DNA of 64,000 nucleotides from Apoderus coryli (GCA_911728435.2 OU452216.1:8568342-8632341); one strand, 5' to 3'; shown: positions 11,858 to 24,604, counted from the first letter of the stretch. Notes: generated by a model not told the origin, from the letters alone. Translations and numbers: made by a program.

Positions 11858-14800
11858 ACGCAAAATTGATTTATAAAAGATTTTATTAAACATTTGAGAG
11901 TTTAAATACATAGCATGTACATAATCTACGTACACATTACATAATATTATAGTAATTTGTGTACATACATTATTATGTACTAGGAAATAATCAGTTATTG
12001 TCTTTTGATCATTACTGTTATTGTCTTTTGATCATTACTTGCTCAACAACATTCTCGCATTTATTCAATTCTTAAACAAAAATCTTTGACTATAAATTGT
12101 GTTAGGAACTCCCCAGGTGTTTCACAGAAATTTACAGACTTTATTGCCTACCATTAGGCGTTATGAACGCGTTAAGAACATTTTCAAAATAATGTAAATG
12201 GGAAACGCGAAAAGGCCAGTAGAAATTTACTATGCCTTCTTAAGATACACTTTTAAAATTTAAAAATTGTTAAATAAAGAGCAGTCCGGTACTATAAAAA
12301 ACAAAGTCAACATTTTTATTAATAAAATTAAACAAGTAGCATCAAAATCTTAATCAATTATGTAATAAAATATATAATAACTATAGGAGATTAGTTTTAT
12401 TATAGTATTTATTATTTTAAGTTCCTCATTAGACGAATTATTGATAATGTCAATGATAAGCTTTTATAAACTCATTGAGTGCTTAATAAGAATTTTTTAA
12501 AATTAATTATTGTCACTTTAACATTTTTCTAATTTTAGGGATAGAAAATATGTCTCTATACTTGTCAATATTATTTAAAACTTTTATCAAAAAGCTGCGA
12601 GATATTAGCTAACAGAAAGTAATCTTTTTAGTATCGTAGCGGACCCAAAAGTGGAACCTTGAGGCCCTCTGTTATAATTCAATTATAATTTAGCCTTTAA
12701 AATATTTTTGGGACTGGTTTGGTTTATTATACGCCACTGAAGTTCCGTATAAAATACGTATCTCAAAATAAAAATTATTATCCAACGAAATTTGTTCAAG
12801 CATAGTAGTATGTATCTACATAATATATTAAACCAGTTTTTTGGGTATATTGCCCGAAAAGGCATTCATACAAAAGTTTGAAGCGGAAGAAAAAACAAAA
12901 TATATAAAAAAAGTGAACCTGAAAACAAACATTATTATCTAATGGCATTTCATCGTCTCTTTGCTTTGGATGTATATTATGTATATTGGGTAGAATGAGA
13001 TATTAAGGGATACAGTCTTGACCTACCATAACTGAGACACACTTCAACCTGGTCGGTAACGGATAATGATAGACCACCCTTTTTTTAAGTACTTTGTTCT
13101 CAAACGTATACAACAACAAATAAAATTGTTCGATCTGTTTGTAAATTAAAGGCATACATTGTATTCCTCCCCAGTCAACCCCTGGTTGTTTTTTTCTTAT
13201 CTAATTCAAATACAATGCAAAGATTCGAAATCAAACTACATTTTCTCCACAAAATTTCTACTTGTAAGTGAGATGATAGTACCAGGCATGATTCGGAACT
13301 TAATCCATCACTCATTAGTAGAAAAAAATGAAGAAATTTTAATTAATATCTGAACCCCCAATAAAGCAGCGTACGCCTTTGCGGATAATCTGCCCAAATT
13401 CTCGGGATCCGGTAGAACTTGCAAGACCAGAACTGACCAGACGCAATCGCGGTTGTTTTTTTTTTTTGAGCAAATAAATAGTATACCTACAACACATGAT
13501 ATACAATTTTTTTTCAGATGTCTTCATGCATTGCTTCACGTTGTAAGGGGTGCATCGACCTGTTGTAGTTCTCGTCTGGGCCCCCGAATTTCCTAAACTT
13601 TTATATGTTGTAGTGGTCAGTGCCCTTGACGGTATTTTGTTCACTAATATTTTTGTTTTGGAAGCTACGAACTTGTAGATAGCGAAATGGAGAGAAAAAG
13701 GGTTTAAAAATTGATAAAAACCGTTAAAAACGTTTTATTTTTGATAGTCCGGTTCTGTTGTAAGGATGGAAAAATATATACAAACACATTCTACGTTTTA
13801 ACTAACCTATCACAAAGTTAGCAATAATAAAATTTGATAGGAAAGTTAAATCAAGTAAAATTGTAATAAATTATTGATTTCATATCAGAAGGTTATATAA
13901 AATCATAACAGACCTTGTTACAAATTGTTGTCTACATTTTAAATAATTTCGACATATTATTAAATAAGAAAATGTTTTCTAAACCCGGAAAACACAACTA
14001 AAATGTTGATAATAAATCTCGATACTGAATAATTTCTTGTCATACAAAACAAGAAGAAATATAATATAAGGTAAGACAAAAAGACAGGACAATGTGTGGT
14101 TTACAACGTCATTTAAAAAACCAATACGAATCAATCAATATTGTAAAGTACCCTGTAGAATCTATAAGTGTTAACAATCCATAAAATAATTTTCTAAATA
14201 AAGAGTTCTCCTCGTACTAGCCTTGAATTATATGAATACAATCACAATGCATAATAACACTAGTAAAATCTTTTGGATAAGTTGAGAATTCTCCCCTTTG
14301 TTAAGTTTATTTGAATAATCAGACAAAGGAAAATGGGTAATAAACAGCGTCACAAAAGATAAAACTCTAAACCACAATGTCAAGTCAAGGGCAACTTAGA
14401 ACACCAGGCCCAAACTCCGGAGTTGGTCATCATCAATTGAACAACATTAGCTGGAAATCAAAATCTCACCTGACTATCATCAGCCTGGAGAACAATAGGA
14501 CTTAAATAGATGCTAAGCATTTGTCGAAAATCGCTATAAAATGAAAATAATTTCGTTGCAAAGCGGACTACAATGTTGGTTTTACCTACACAAGGAATTT
14601 TGTTTAATTTAGCAGGGCCCCAGTCTAATTCAATAGAACCAGACCGACAGATACTGACGAATTCATTTCGATCTTGTTATGAGCATAGGCCTCTGCATGG
14701 TATAGGATATGCATTACTATGTACATGTAGATGATACGTGTTTACATGTGTCTAGTGTTGTGTATCCTATTGTGCTTAAATGCAGGCCGATATTTGTAGA

Positions 14801-15622
14801 TGGGCAACGACTATGGTACTCTGACAAGCGCGAGATTATATTTACGGACATTAAATCCTTTTAATCGCTATTAAAATTTTAAGATTGATATTGGCAAAGG
14901 CATTCAATTAAAATTAAGGAAGTTATGCATTAATAATGAAATTGGCTCATACTTCAGGAACTCCTGAGAATTGATCCAACTTCGTTGCAGTTTTTATTTC
15001 GCGATAGCTTTTAATTCCCACCAAGTATAGCGTTATACACATTAAAAATTCGCAAGTATTAATATTGTTGGGCAATCACAGTTATATGTGACGTAGTTTC
15101 CAAAGAATCTTTTGAAAAAACAAGTATTTCACATGGTTGGGACATATATTAAACGGAAGTCGCATAAGAAGCATCATTATCAATATTTTTACGAAATACT
15201 ATGAAATTTGTCTTCGTTTTTGCCACTATTGGAAAAATATTTCATAGACATGTACGTATTTAGAAAAAAGTATCAATTAGAGGTGAATAGGTGACCATAT
15301 TTTTAAATAACAATTAGATTATTTTTGTTTAGTGAATGGGGATTGATAATTTTAGAAAAGTCGAGTGATTCTAAACCGGTGGTTGCTGTTCTATTATCGA
15401 GCATATTCTTCTAGCAAATTATCAGTGTGGAACTTCTAAAATACCCACCTACCTATGAGTTTGTTTTTCCGATATAACATTCACGTAATTTAATAATCTT
15501 TTACCAATTTCTTTGCAAACGTTAGATTTGGACATGCACAAGTACTTTTTTGATAAAATCTTGAACTAGGCCCCTTAAAAAAATCTGATTACGTTACTGT
15601 ATTCCAAATTGCGGTATCTACG
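11858..15622. other. Long intergenic stretch, no gene recognised
   Basis: Low-complexity AT-rich sequence. Small features: a direct duplication TTATTGTCTTTTGATCATTA at about 11994-12040; ATGTAC-rich sequence at 11925-11980; and a slightly GC-richer block at 13365-13640 whose minus-strand frame (CTPYNVKQC) I could not assign to a family. Confidence 0.45.
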
Positions 15623-16303
15623 AGGCATGTTTTTTAAGTAAGTACTGTTTTGGAATTAAAAAAAGACGTGCAAAGATATCGCAATAATTTTCTTTTTACA
15701 TGAAAGCCTGTACCTTAATCTACTTTTCTACATAATTTCCGTGAATATTGAGGCACTTCCATAACGTGGCACCAATTTTTGAATACCCTCCTCATAAAAT
15801 TCTGCCACTGTATCACAAATGCAGAAACTCCACTAGCAATACTCCTTTTCTGTCCCAAAAAACTGTGCACATGATTTTCCGGGCAGAAATTGTTTGCTTA
15901 AACTTCACTCTTTTGGGTGATGATGAATGTCGCCATTCATTGTTGTTTCGATTCTGGTGTGACGTAGGCCACCCATGTTTCGTCACCAGTAACAATTTGG
16001 TCTAAAAAATCTTCACCTTCATTGTGGTACCGCTTAAGGAAAGTCAATGCACTGCCTAAACGTTGGGTTTTGTGATAACGAACTCAAAACATTTGTGATA
16101 CAGTGGTTAACAAGTCAGGTGGCAGAATTTTATGAGGAGGGTATTCAAAAACTGGTGCCACGTTATGAGAAGTGCCTCAATATTCACGGAAATTATGTAG
16201 AAAAGTAGATTAAGGTACAGGCTTTCATGTAAAAATAATTATTGCGATATCTTTGCACGTCTTTTTTTAATTCCAAAACGGTACTTACTTAAAAAACATG
16301 CTC
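15623..16303 (-). mobile_element. Foldback mariner derivative with head-to-head transposase ends
   Basis: Both ends carry the same sequence in inverse orientation: GCATGTTTTTTAAGTAAGTA at the left, its reverse complement at the right. The arms are about 190 bp (15623-15815 and 16107-16303) and each encodes the C-terminus of a mariner transposase. The right arm, plus strand, reads FYEEGIQKLVPRY, then CLNIHGNYVEK and stop. Between the arms, minus strand 16060-15815 encodes VTGDETWVAYVTPESKQQ (first catalytic Asp) and MCTVFWDRKGVLLVEFL. The element is therefore an internally deleted mariner to which an inverted copy of its 3' end was added. It is not autonomous. Confidence 0.8.
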
Positions 16304-17096
16304 AACGGGCAAAAGAAATGAAACAAAAGCAAAAATCCACTTTTGGAAAAGCACCAATCTTCAAGTCGTCAATCTTATAAAATAAAATGTTCTTTTCTGT
16401 TTCTACTAAACCTTGTATAAAGCTCCCATTTTAATAAAAGAGCCCAGAAAAAAATTCTACCTATAGTTAATAAATAAAATAAAAAACAGTTAATATTCGA
16501 CATCTATACCTATACCAAAGATAGATAGTTTCTACCAGAAAGTTAAATGGTTCTGTACTAAATTGAAAAATAATTTATGTGAAATGTCAGTTAAATTTTG
16601 TAACGTAATATTGAACGTAAAATACGCCGCCGGAAAATTGATGAAGTTACAATATGGTAACGAAACTTTATTTTTCTTCTTACTTTTAAAGTCCTCGAAC
16701 TAGATATGTCTCCGAACAACTACTTGAAGTAGAGAGACTATTTGGTGTCCAATCTTAGCACAATCAAAAAACAAAGCTATTAATAAATATCGGTTATGTG
16801 ATTCAAAAATTGTAATTTCGATTTTGAAAAATTCATGTGATTTATAATTTTTACTCAGGTATATGTGGCCTAAAAAGGTTTCGAAATTCCTAGATTAATA
16901 CGAGGTTGGTTTGACCTGCTTTTAAAAAATACAAATAAACATCTGGTACGAAAACTTGATTGGTAAAAATTTTCAAACGAACTTAAGAACCCAAAATTTT
17001 CGGTTCAAAAATTATATACTATTAATTACAATAAAACAAAAATCATCGTCTCCACTATTTACTTAGTCCATAAATTATGAAATGTCAAAGGGACAT
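16304..17096. other. No gene seen
   Basis: AT-rich non-coding sequence. Confidence 0.5.
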
Positions 17097-17123
17097 GTTT
17101 CGGAGACTCAGCTCCATCATCAG
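17097..17123 (-). ncRNA. Hammerhead-ribozyme-like core (Penelope-type)
   Basis: On the minus strand CTGATGA is followed by TGGAGCTGAGTCTCC (stem II GGAG/CTCC) and GAAAC, the hammerhead core order. It forms part of the left arm of the inverted repeat 17108-17220. The right-arm copy (CTGATGA at 17205-17211, plus strand) continues into CCGATG instead of CCGAAAC, so it has lost the GAAA box. Confidence 0.5.
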
Positions 17124-17220
17124 CCTTGGTGGTATAAAAATGCTCACAACAGAGTCTGTTAGGAGCTCTGCCTTCACAAAGTGAGCATTTTTATACCGCC
17201 AAGGCTGATGATGGAGCTGA
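17108..17220. repeat. Inverted repeat, 40-bp arms, 33-bp loop
   Basis: Arm 17108-17147 (beginning TCAGCTCCATCATCAGCC) is the near-exact reverse complement of 17181-17220; one or two bases differ. It looks like two hammerhead-bearing termini of a Penelope-like element joined tail to tail, an arrangement known for that class. Confidence 0.75.
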
Positions 17221-17287
17221 GTTTCCGATGATTTTTGTTTTATTGTAATTATATTACACTCCACTGCATCTAATGGATTACTTCTTT

Positions 17288-17730
17288 AAATTTACTACAA
17301 TTATTTTCGTACGTCTTATATTTTTTCAATATTTTTCATTTCTTTTATACTATTTGTTTTTTATATTATACCACGTACGTTTTGTTAATTTTTTTTTACA
17401 TTTTGCATTCTTCAGATATATCTTAAAACATAGACACATATTTAAAACATAATTCTAATTATGTAGTTATCATATCTACAATTTATTATAATATGTATTG
17501 TCGATTTGTTGAAATTTTAATTTTAAAAATGTAAAAGAAAAAATTCCGAAACGTACGTCGTATAATATAATATAATATAATATAATATAATATAATATAA
17601 TATAATATAATATAATATAATATAATATAATATAATATAATATAATATAATATAATAAACAAACAGTATAAAAGAATTGAAAAATATTGAAAAAATATAA
17701 AATGTAGGTACGAATAATTATACTAAATTA
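17288..17730. repeat. Inverted repeat flanking a microsatellite
   Basis: The left arm (17288-17371, with GAAAAATATTGAAAAAATAT as its reverse complement) matches the right arm (17651-17730) over about 80 bp with few differences. The spacer contains the (TATAA)n tract. It is probably a MITE whose centre was expanded by repeat slippage. Confidence 0.7.
17561..17657. repeat. (TATAA)n pentanucleotide microsatellite, ~19 copies
   Basis: About 97 bases of perfect TATAA repeats, inside the inverted repeat 17288-17730. Confidence 0.97.
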
Positions 17731-18136
17731 AATAGTATATATTATAAAACGAAAAACACAAAGAAAATTAAATAAATGTTGAAATTGACCAAAAGGTTTT
17801 TTTTTTTGCACAACATAAATGTCGCAATGTTTTTTGATATTTTCTTTTTTTTTTGGGAATGTCTGGATCTCCGCCCGTGAGCAAATAATACAGAGTGGTC
17901 CATCAAACAGAATGCACTAAGCTTTTACTCTTTTAGGTTATATTAAAAGCACTAAAGCTTGATTAGGTAGGATGACTGCCTGAGGACGATTTTTTTGAAA
18001 TATTTTCGAAACGACTAAAGATGAATTAATGAAATGTAGCATTTTTATTCACCTAGTTAAATGTCGTAAATTGACATGGAATTGAATAAAAAAGCATGAC
18101 CCTCGGCGGGTAAACCGGGAGGACCCTTGCCTTAAA

Positions 18137-18513
18137 TATAACCTAACTTTTTTTTCCTGTGACTTTTATTACATTCGTGTCAAAAATGTGATAAAATAAA
18201 GTTTTCTACATAAAAAAGGCATACTTGTTTTTTCTCGAAAAAGTTAAAGGTTTTCGAGAAATTCGAGTTTGGAAATGTTAGGACAAAGCTGCATTAATAA
18301 AATATAATAAAAATAGAGTTTGCTAACGAAGTTTTTCAAAATTTTATTGAAGCTGTGACCAGTTTTGTCCTAAAATTTTCAAACTCGAATTTCTCGAAAA
18401 CCTTTAACTTTTTCGAGAAAAACCAAGTATGCCTTTTTTATGTAGAAAACTTTATTTTATCAAATTCTTGACACAAATGCAATAAAAGTCACAAAAAAAA
18501 AAGTTAGGTTATA
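18137..18513. repeat. Foldback element, ~150-bp arms, upstream of the methyltransferase promoter
   Basis: The left arm (about 18137-18287) starts TATAACCTAAC and the right arm (about 18365-18513) ends GTTAGGTTATA. The arms match over nearly their whole length with small gaps; the loop is about 77 bp. Each arm also contains a smaller hairpin (TTTCTCGAAAA...TTTTCGAGAAA). The element ends about 345 bp before the TATA box of the next gene. It has no coding capacity. Confidence 0.85.
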
Positions 18514-18857
18514 ATTAGCGGGTTAGAAAACCACATACCTACACAACTTAAGGAGTCAACAAATTCTTGTGGAATCGACTATACCAAAAATTTAATTAAT
18601 GATAATTTAGTTGCTGTTAAGGCCTATTATTATCTAAGTCTCATTAACAAATGCGTATATTAGTAAAATAACGCCTAATATAGGTCACAAAATTATTCTC
18701 TAAGACCATTATTACTTAATAATTGTATCAAAAATTTTAATAATAACAACAACGATAATTTATTAGATAACTATTGAAAATGATACATTTTTTTTTGTTC
18801 GCTGCTTGTTTGAGGGTCACTGTCCCGAAAATTCTCGCCCAGTCCCTACTTGTTAAA

Positions 18858-18896
18858 TATATAAAAGCCTACCGCCCGTAAAAATTATTGGTCAGT
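18858..18896 (+). promoter_or_regulatory. Core promoter (TATA box plus arthropod Inr) of the JHAMT-type gene
   Basis: TATATAAAAG at 18858-18867 is followed by TCAGT at 18892-18896, the arthropod initiator consensus, with the likely start A at 18894. TATAAAAG begins 34 bp before that A, slightly longer than the usual ~30. This predicts an 83-nt 5' UTR before the ATG at 18977. Confidence 0.65.
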
Positions 18897-18976
18897 AACT
18901 GTTGAGAGAGCTTCTTTTCGGCTCTCTGCTAGCAGCGCTTTTTTACTACAAGAAAGCTCATTATAATTCAGGAACC

Positions 18977-21900
18977 ATGAATATACCAAAGTTGTATGCA
19001 CGCCATAACGATAAACAACGTAACGATAGTCTCTATGTATTGGACAACTATTTGGGATTGATCAATTGGAGCAAGAATGATCGAACAGAAATTGTTGATA
19101 TCGGATGTGGGGACGGTTACACCATGGTTGAGGTATTGCTGCCGAAACTGCTAGAGAAATGCGACAAGATTGTTGGGTGTGATTTGTCGGACAGTATGGT
19201 ACAGTTCGCGAAAAATCGATATGGAAATGCGAGAACAGACTTCGTGCAAATGGATATCGCTACAAACAGTTTAAGTCCGAAATTCTGCGAGCGATTTCAG
19301 CACGCGTTCTCGTTTTACTGTATGCATTGGGTACCTGATCAAAGGTAAGTGTCACAAAATTTGATATATTTTAATTTTTATTAATTTAGTGAAAATGTCG
19401 AAGTTTAACAATCACCGAACACGCGTAGGTACTTATTGCAATTTCTGAACACTATATTCATCGTTTAGATTATACAGGGCGTCCCAAAATAGAAACGGCG
19501 TGAGTACCAATTTTTAATATCATTTTCATAAGGAAAATTCTCAAAATGTATTTTTTATTACGGGATTCTTCAATACATGGTATGATTTTTGATGACGCTT
19601 GACTCCTGTGCGACTTCCTGTTATACCGGAAGTAGGAGTCAACTTGATTATTTCAAATGGGGTATTTTATTATTGGATTCTACATAAATTTCAAATATAA
19701 TGTTCTATACCTTATTCTAATCAAAGTTTACAGACCAACACCTATAAAGCAGCTTTTAATATTTGATTTTTGTTGATATTTGATCATACAGGGTGAACAA
19801 AAACAAAGGATACAAATTAAATTGGAAAAACTCAATTTTTTTAAATGAAAACCCCCATTTTTATAATTTTATCTAATTTATCATAAAAAGTAACTGTAAT
19901 TTTATTTTTTTTGGTTCGAAAAATTTTAGTTTTCGAACTATTGGCAGTTTAACATTTTTTTTTGTTTTTAAAATTATCAGAAATCGTCATGTTTTTCTCC
20001 CTCAACCTTTTCCTCTACAGGGTGATTCATTATGGTTGCAACAAACGAAAACTGGAGACCCTGAAAGTAATTTAAGGATTTTTGCTTTCATTAACTGTTC
20101 ATTGGCGTAGATATAGGGGGTCTTTGGGTAAATTTTACACATAAATTAATTAAAGACAGCCTTGACAAGCTTAATTATTTTAAATTATTTTTTTTTTAAA
20201 AGAGTAACTTTTAAGCGACAAAAAACTTAATTAGGTCGATGTTGTGGCTTCTACCATTTTTATGGAAACCGATAAATTGCAAGTTAATGGTAGATTTAAA
20301 TCAAAATAAACCAAATCATGTTTGAGACTGTTTCGAGTTATGAAACCAGTTTTTATTGAGTGTTTTGATTCCTGTCAAAGTTGAACATAGAAAAAATCGC
20401 GAGTTACACAAATCACTAGATATTTGCTTTCTATTTTTTAGGCAAGCATTTGAAAACGTCTACAAAATGCTGAGGCCTGGCGGTGATATGTTATTAACGT
20501 TCCTTGCTAGTCATCCAATATTCGACGCATATGAAGGCATGTCGAAAAACAATCGCTGGACACCGTTTTATCTTAGAGAGCTGATTTCGCCGTACCATAA
20601 TTGTAAGAAGCCGAAAGAAACCCTTGAGAAATTGTTGCATGAAGTTGGTTTTCAAAACACTTTATGTAAAATTGAAGATATGACGTACGCTTATACGAAT
20701 ATGGAGAATCTACGAAGTAAGTCAAATTATTTATTAAATAATCCATGAATCCTTTATTATACCCAAACTATCGTGTTTTGCATTTATAGAGAGATACTGC
20801 CTATCGGGACATGCAGCAATAAAAGATAACAAATCGAGCGTAATACGGGGGCATATATGCAGGCATGTTTAAAAATGATTCTTACGAGGGTGGTAATTTT
20901 TAAATTAAAACCATTGGTACATAAAATCTTCTTTTTTTTAAATTTATTTTACACAAAATTAGCGATGTTTATTTTTAACAAAAAAAATGTAACAAAGATA
21001 TACTTACAAAAGAAACATAAATTGAAAAAGTACAAAATTACATATACTTCACTACGTATTTAATAAATTAAAACATAGGTATGAAACACAATATTTTAGC
21101 ACATAAAAAATAGAAAAGATATATTTGTAATAATATATATTTTATATAGACCTTTAATCGATCAGTTATATTGTCCATTAAGGGTGGACAGGTAGCATAT
21201 CTCAGGAAATAATAGTCGTAGGACAATGGAAAAAAATTCTTCTAGGGAAATTCACCATGGGAAATCGCTGGAAATAGTTTTTTAGTTCCTAACTATACCG
21301 CTAGGGGGCGTAATAGATACAGTAATGCGAAAAATGCATTTTTATTGAAAATTTCGCAATATAAGTTAGAAAAGTAATACTACCACGGTAATGCGACTGA
21401 GATTCGGCATCTTTTTGGTGTATCACTTTTTATTGTAAGGCTTGAAATAGAGGCAGCAGGGAAGGACGAAATTTTACCTATGATAATGTCTATAACTTTG
21501 GTTTGGCTTAACCGAATTTATCAATCTAATTTGTGTTTAAGAACTCAAGCCTTGCTGATGAAGAAAAAAAATATTTTAAAGCATAATTGTTTTTTGGGGC
21601 TCCGCTAGATGGCGATATTTGCATCGCCTAAGGTTTTTTTGATTCTTTATTATTTTGTTTCTTTATCAGCAAGGCTTGAGTTCTTAAACAAAAATTAGAT
21701 TGATAAATTCGGTTAATCTAAACCAAAGTTATACACATTATTATAGGTAAAATTTCGTCCTTCCCTGCTGCCTTTATTTCAAGCCGCACAATAAAAAGTG
21801 ATACACCAAAAAGATGCCGAATCTCAGTAGCATTACTGTGGTTGTATTGTTTTTCTAACTTATATTGCGAAATTTTCAAGAAAAATGCATTTTTCGCATT

Positions 21901-23257
21901 ACTGTGTCTATTACGCCTCCTAGCGGTATAGTTAGGAACTAAGAAACTATTTCCAGCGATTTCCCATTGTCGATTTTCCTAAAAGAATTTTTTTCCCATT
22001 GTCCTACGACTATTATTTCCTGAGATATGCTACCTGTCCACCCTTAATGGACAATATAACTGATCGATTAAAGGTCTATATAAAATATATATTATTACAA
22101 ATATATCTTTTCTTAATTTCACATGAGGTTTTACCAGTTTTTTATTAGAATTTCTTGCTTTGATTTGCACCTTTAAGTCGGAATTGGCAAATTTTAAAGT
22201 ATAATATGAAAACATTTGAAATTTCTCGAAGTAAGTATATATAAATGTAATAAACTGCAGATCGTTATTGAAATATTTTAACTTTAGTTCAGCTTTTTAA
22301 ATTCTTATACTTGTTTCGCTATTTACCCGTATCAAACACTAATAAATCTTCATTAGTTTGTGCTGAGTCCTATAAAATATAACTATGTTACATTAAAAAT
22401 CCAATACGAATATTCCATAATTTCTTTATAAAATTAAAAAATCTTATCATGTACTTTTCAATAAAGGAAATGCGTTATGAAGAAGATAAGGCTTGCAATT
22501 ATTTTTTACGCATATAATCATATAATCATGGAAGAAACGTTGATTGTGTGAGCATAAATTAATACAAAACAATATCACTTGCCAACAAAACACAAAAATA
22601 TACTATCACAACATATACATTGGCTATAAATAATTTATAAAATATTTTTTACCTCTCTTCTTCTTTGGGAAACCGAAAAAAAGATCTTCCTGATGCCGGC
22701 CTTGCTTTGCAATTGTCCACACAACACAGCACTGGCATATTAAAACAGAGTGGCGACCGATAGACAGATTTCAGAGTGGTTTTACTGTCTATTTTAAATA
22801 TACTGTGCCCAAACCAACCTCACTCTCTACTTTAGTCATCGAATAACAACTATAGACTATTTTAAATTGCCCTTTAGTGGTGTTCTACGCAAAGCAAAGG
22901 TTACAATGGACCATTTACTAATAAACTCTTTCCTTTTCGATTGATTTGTCTTCTTCTTTGTATTGATTATGATTATAACTGTTTTGAATTTCAGAAAGCA
23001 TAGTGGCTGTGAATCCAAAGTTAGCAAACTTGACTAGTGCAGAAATCTCCGAATACCTGCAGGATTATTTCAAAGAAGTCCGAAGATTAGATACCGTGAA
23101 ATTTGTGAACAACAGTAAGAACCAGGAAGAAGGTGTTGTGGTTGAGTATAAACTATTTGTCGTATATGCACGAAAACCACTTAAATTTGACTATAAAAAT
23201 TACAGTGAAAAACTCAATTTGGATTTGAAAAAATTACATTTAGTCAATGGTTCGTAG
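18977..23257 (+). CDS. jhamt: Juvenile hormone acid O-methyltransferase-type SAM methyltransferase
   Basis: Class I SAM-dependent methyltransferase. JHAMT methylates the carboxyl group of farnesoic or juvenile hormone acid, the last or next-to-last step of juvenile hormone synthesis in the corpora allata (family knowledge). Coding exons 18977-19344, 20442-20716 and 22995-23257, with GTAAGT donors and consistent phases, give 301 aa. Motif I, EIVDIGCGDGYTMVEVLL (~38-55), binds SAM; GCDLSDSMVQFA follows. FSFYCMHWVPDQRQAF spans the exon 1-2 junction and MLRPGGDMLLTFLAS lies after it, both typical of JHAMT. The frame is open 5' of the ATG, but MNIPKLYARHN aligns with the usual JHAMT start. Length is slightly above the family norm (~275-290). 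Insects carry several JHAMT-like paralogues, so the substrate is not certain. Intron 1 holds MITE-like pieces and intron 2 a 1-kb foldback. Confidence 0.82.
19345..20441 (+). other. Intron 1 of the methyltransferase gene, MITE-like pieces
   Basis: No exon is seen in this 1097-bp intron. TACAGGGCG at about 19473, CATACAGGGTG at about 19786 and CTACAGGGTG at about 20020 are typical termini of TA-inserting small DNA elements, which suggests nested insertions. Confidence 0.5.
21113..22112. repeat. 1-kb near-perfect inverted repeat in intron 2 of the methyltransferase gene
   Basis: The left arm (21113 to about 21565, beginning GAAAAGATATATTTGTAATA) is almost exactly mirrored by the right arm (about 21660-22112, ending in its reverse complement). 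A 95-bp asymmetric spacer separates them. Each arm holds about 70 bp of outer sequence plus the dispersed repeat also seen once at 7789-8245. Transcription of the gene would make an RNA with a hairpin of about 450 bp. Nothing in it is coding. Confidence 0.92.
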
Positions 23258-24530
23258 AATTAATATTTTTGTATTGTAAGTTATCGTATATACAACGGGA
23301 TTCATGCTGTTCGATACGGAATATTATAGTTCGAGTTCGGATCTGATTCTAGTATTATTCAACATTGAACGAACATTTTCCAAAGCTCCAAATAGGGACG
23401 TATTCGGTATTTATAAAAGCCGAAACAGATTCAATTATATTTTTAGGATATAGAGGTCCTTCCCCTTGTTTTGAAAGCTCGATTATAACGGTTCAATGCT
23501 TGCAGTTGTTAGAGGTTCAAGCATTTTGAGGCGGCATGTTTCTGCTCAGAACTAGGCAAATTGTAAAATGTTTTAAAGTTTCGCCGGCCTTCTTCAATAT
23601 AAGTTTTTAAATAATACAAAATATTTTTCGCATTCTATCGTATTTTTTTTGTCAACACGGGGTTGGGGCTAAGTAAACCTTAACTCGGTCCATTACAGTG
23701 CTAACCGAACGTTGATAATTTAAATAATATTCTTAACATGGCATTTCAAAGTTTTGGCGCTCTTTTTGATAAACCCTTTATTTTGGACTATAATTTAAGC
23801 ATAGTTCACTAGTTTCGGCCACAACCTTCCGTGTCAAATAGCATGAATAACTAACCTTGAAACAGGTGGGTCTGGCAGACGTCTAATACTTATGTGTGGT
23901 GTTTTTTGAGACGTTGGGTCTCTTTTTACACTCTTTACGTAGGGGGGCCACTTATTTTACCAAAAAAACAATGATATAATTTTTTTATTTAATTTAAAAA
24001 ATAGTATTTTAATAAATATTTTATGAGATTTCTTAAATTTCCAGGGTTTTAAATAAGTAACTGAAAGGGCTCCCAGAATAAATTAAAACAAACTCAATAA
24101 TAATCATTTTTGAAATGCTTTAATGCAATAACCAGAAGCACCTAGACTCACCATGTACTTTTATAGTATTTAATAGCATAAAGTATTTTTATTAAAATGC
24201 AAAAACAAAACTGAATCTGCTGAAGCCTAAAGCAAACGTTAACCAGTGAATATTTGTTTTGTAAATAATAATTATTTTATGGCATATTGTTCAATTATTA
24301 TTTTACGAGCCCCCTAACTGTTAAAACTAGCTAAACTTATTGGGGCTGTTTAAAATATATATATATGTTGCATTTAGGTAAACTAAAACGGGTATTGCGC
24401 GGGTCAGTTTTTAGGTTAAGATATTACAACAAACTTAATAGTAGTACAGAACACTGTTTGTGTGTTTGTCTTTAACTTAATTTTAATTTTTTAACTCTAG
24501 AAGAATAGTAGCATGTAGATTTTAGTAGCA
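23258..24530. other. 3' flank of the methyltransferase gene; no gene seen
   Basis: No frame of interest on either strand; AT-rich. Confidence 0.5.
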
Positions 24531-24532
24531 CA

Positions 24533-24604
24533 CGGTCCGCCAGTGAAGTGGTAAATTGAAATCCACTTTTTTATTGTTATTTTTGATTTCACTGGCGAAC
24601 CCTG
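24533..24604. repeat. Very short inverted-repeat element
   Basis: The end CGGTCCGCCAGTGAA is mirrored by TTCACTGGCGAACCCTG 40 bp later, giving imperfect inverted ends of ~15 bp and a total of ~72 bp. It may be a tiny MITE or the stem-loop of a larger lost element. Confidence 0.4.

Noticed and set aside
13339..13644. Minus-strand frame with CTPYNVKQC, possibly a protease CLIP-domain exon
   Set aside because: Too few cysteines, no matching neighbouring exon, and no clear splice pair.
20857..21063. Lysine/isoleucine-rich frame in intron 2 of the methyltransferase
   Set aside because: AT-composition artefact; skipping it gives a continuous family-like protein.
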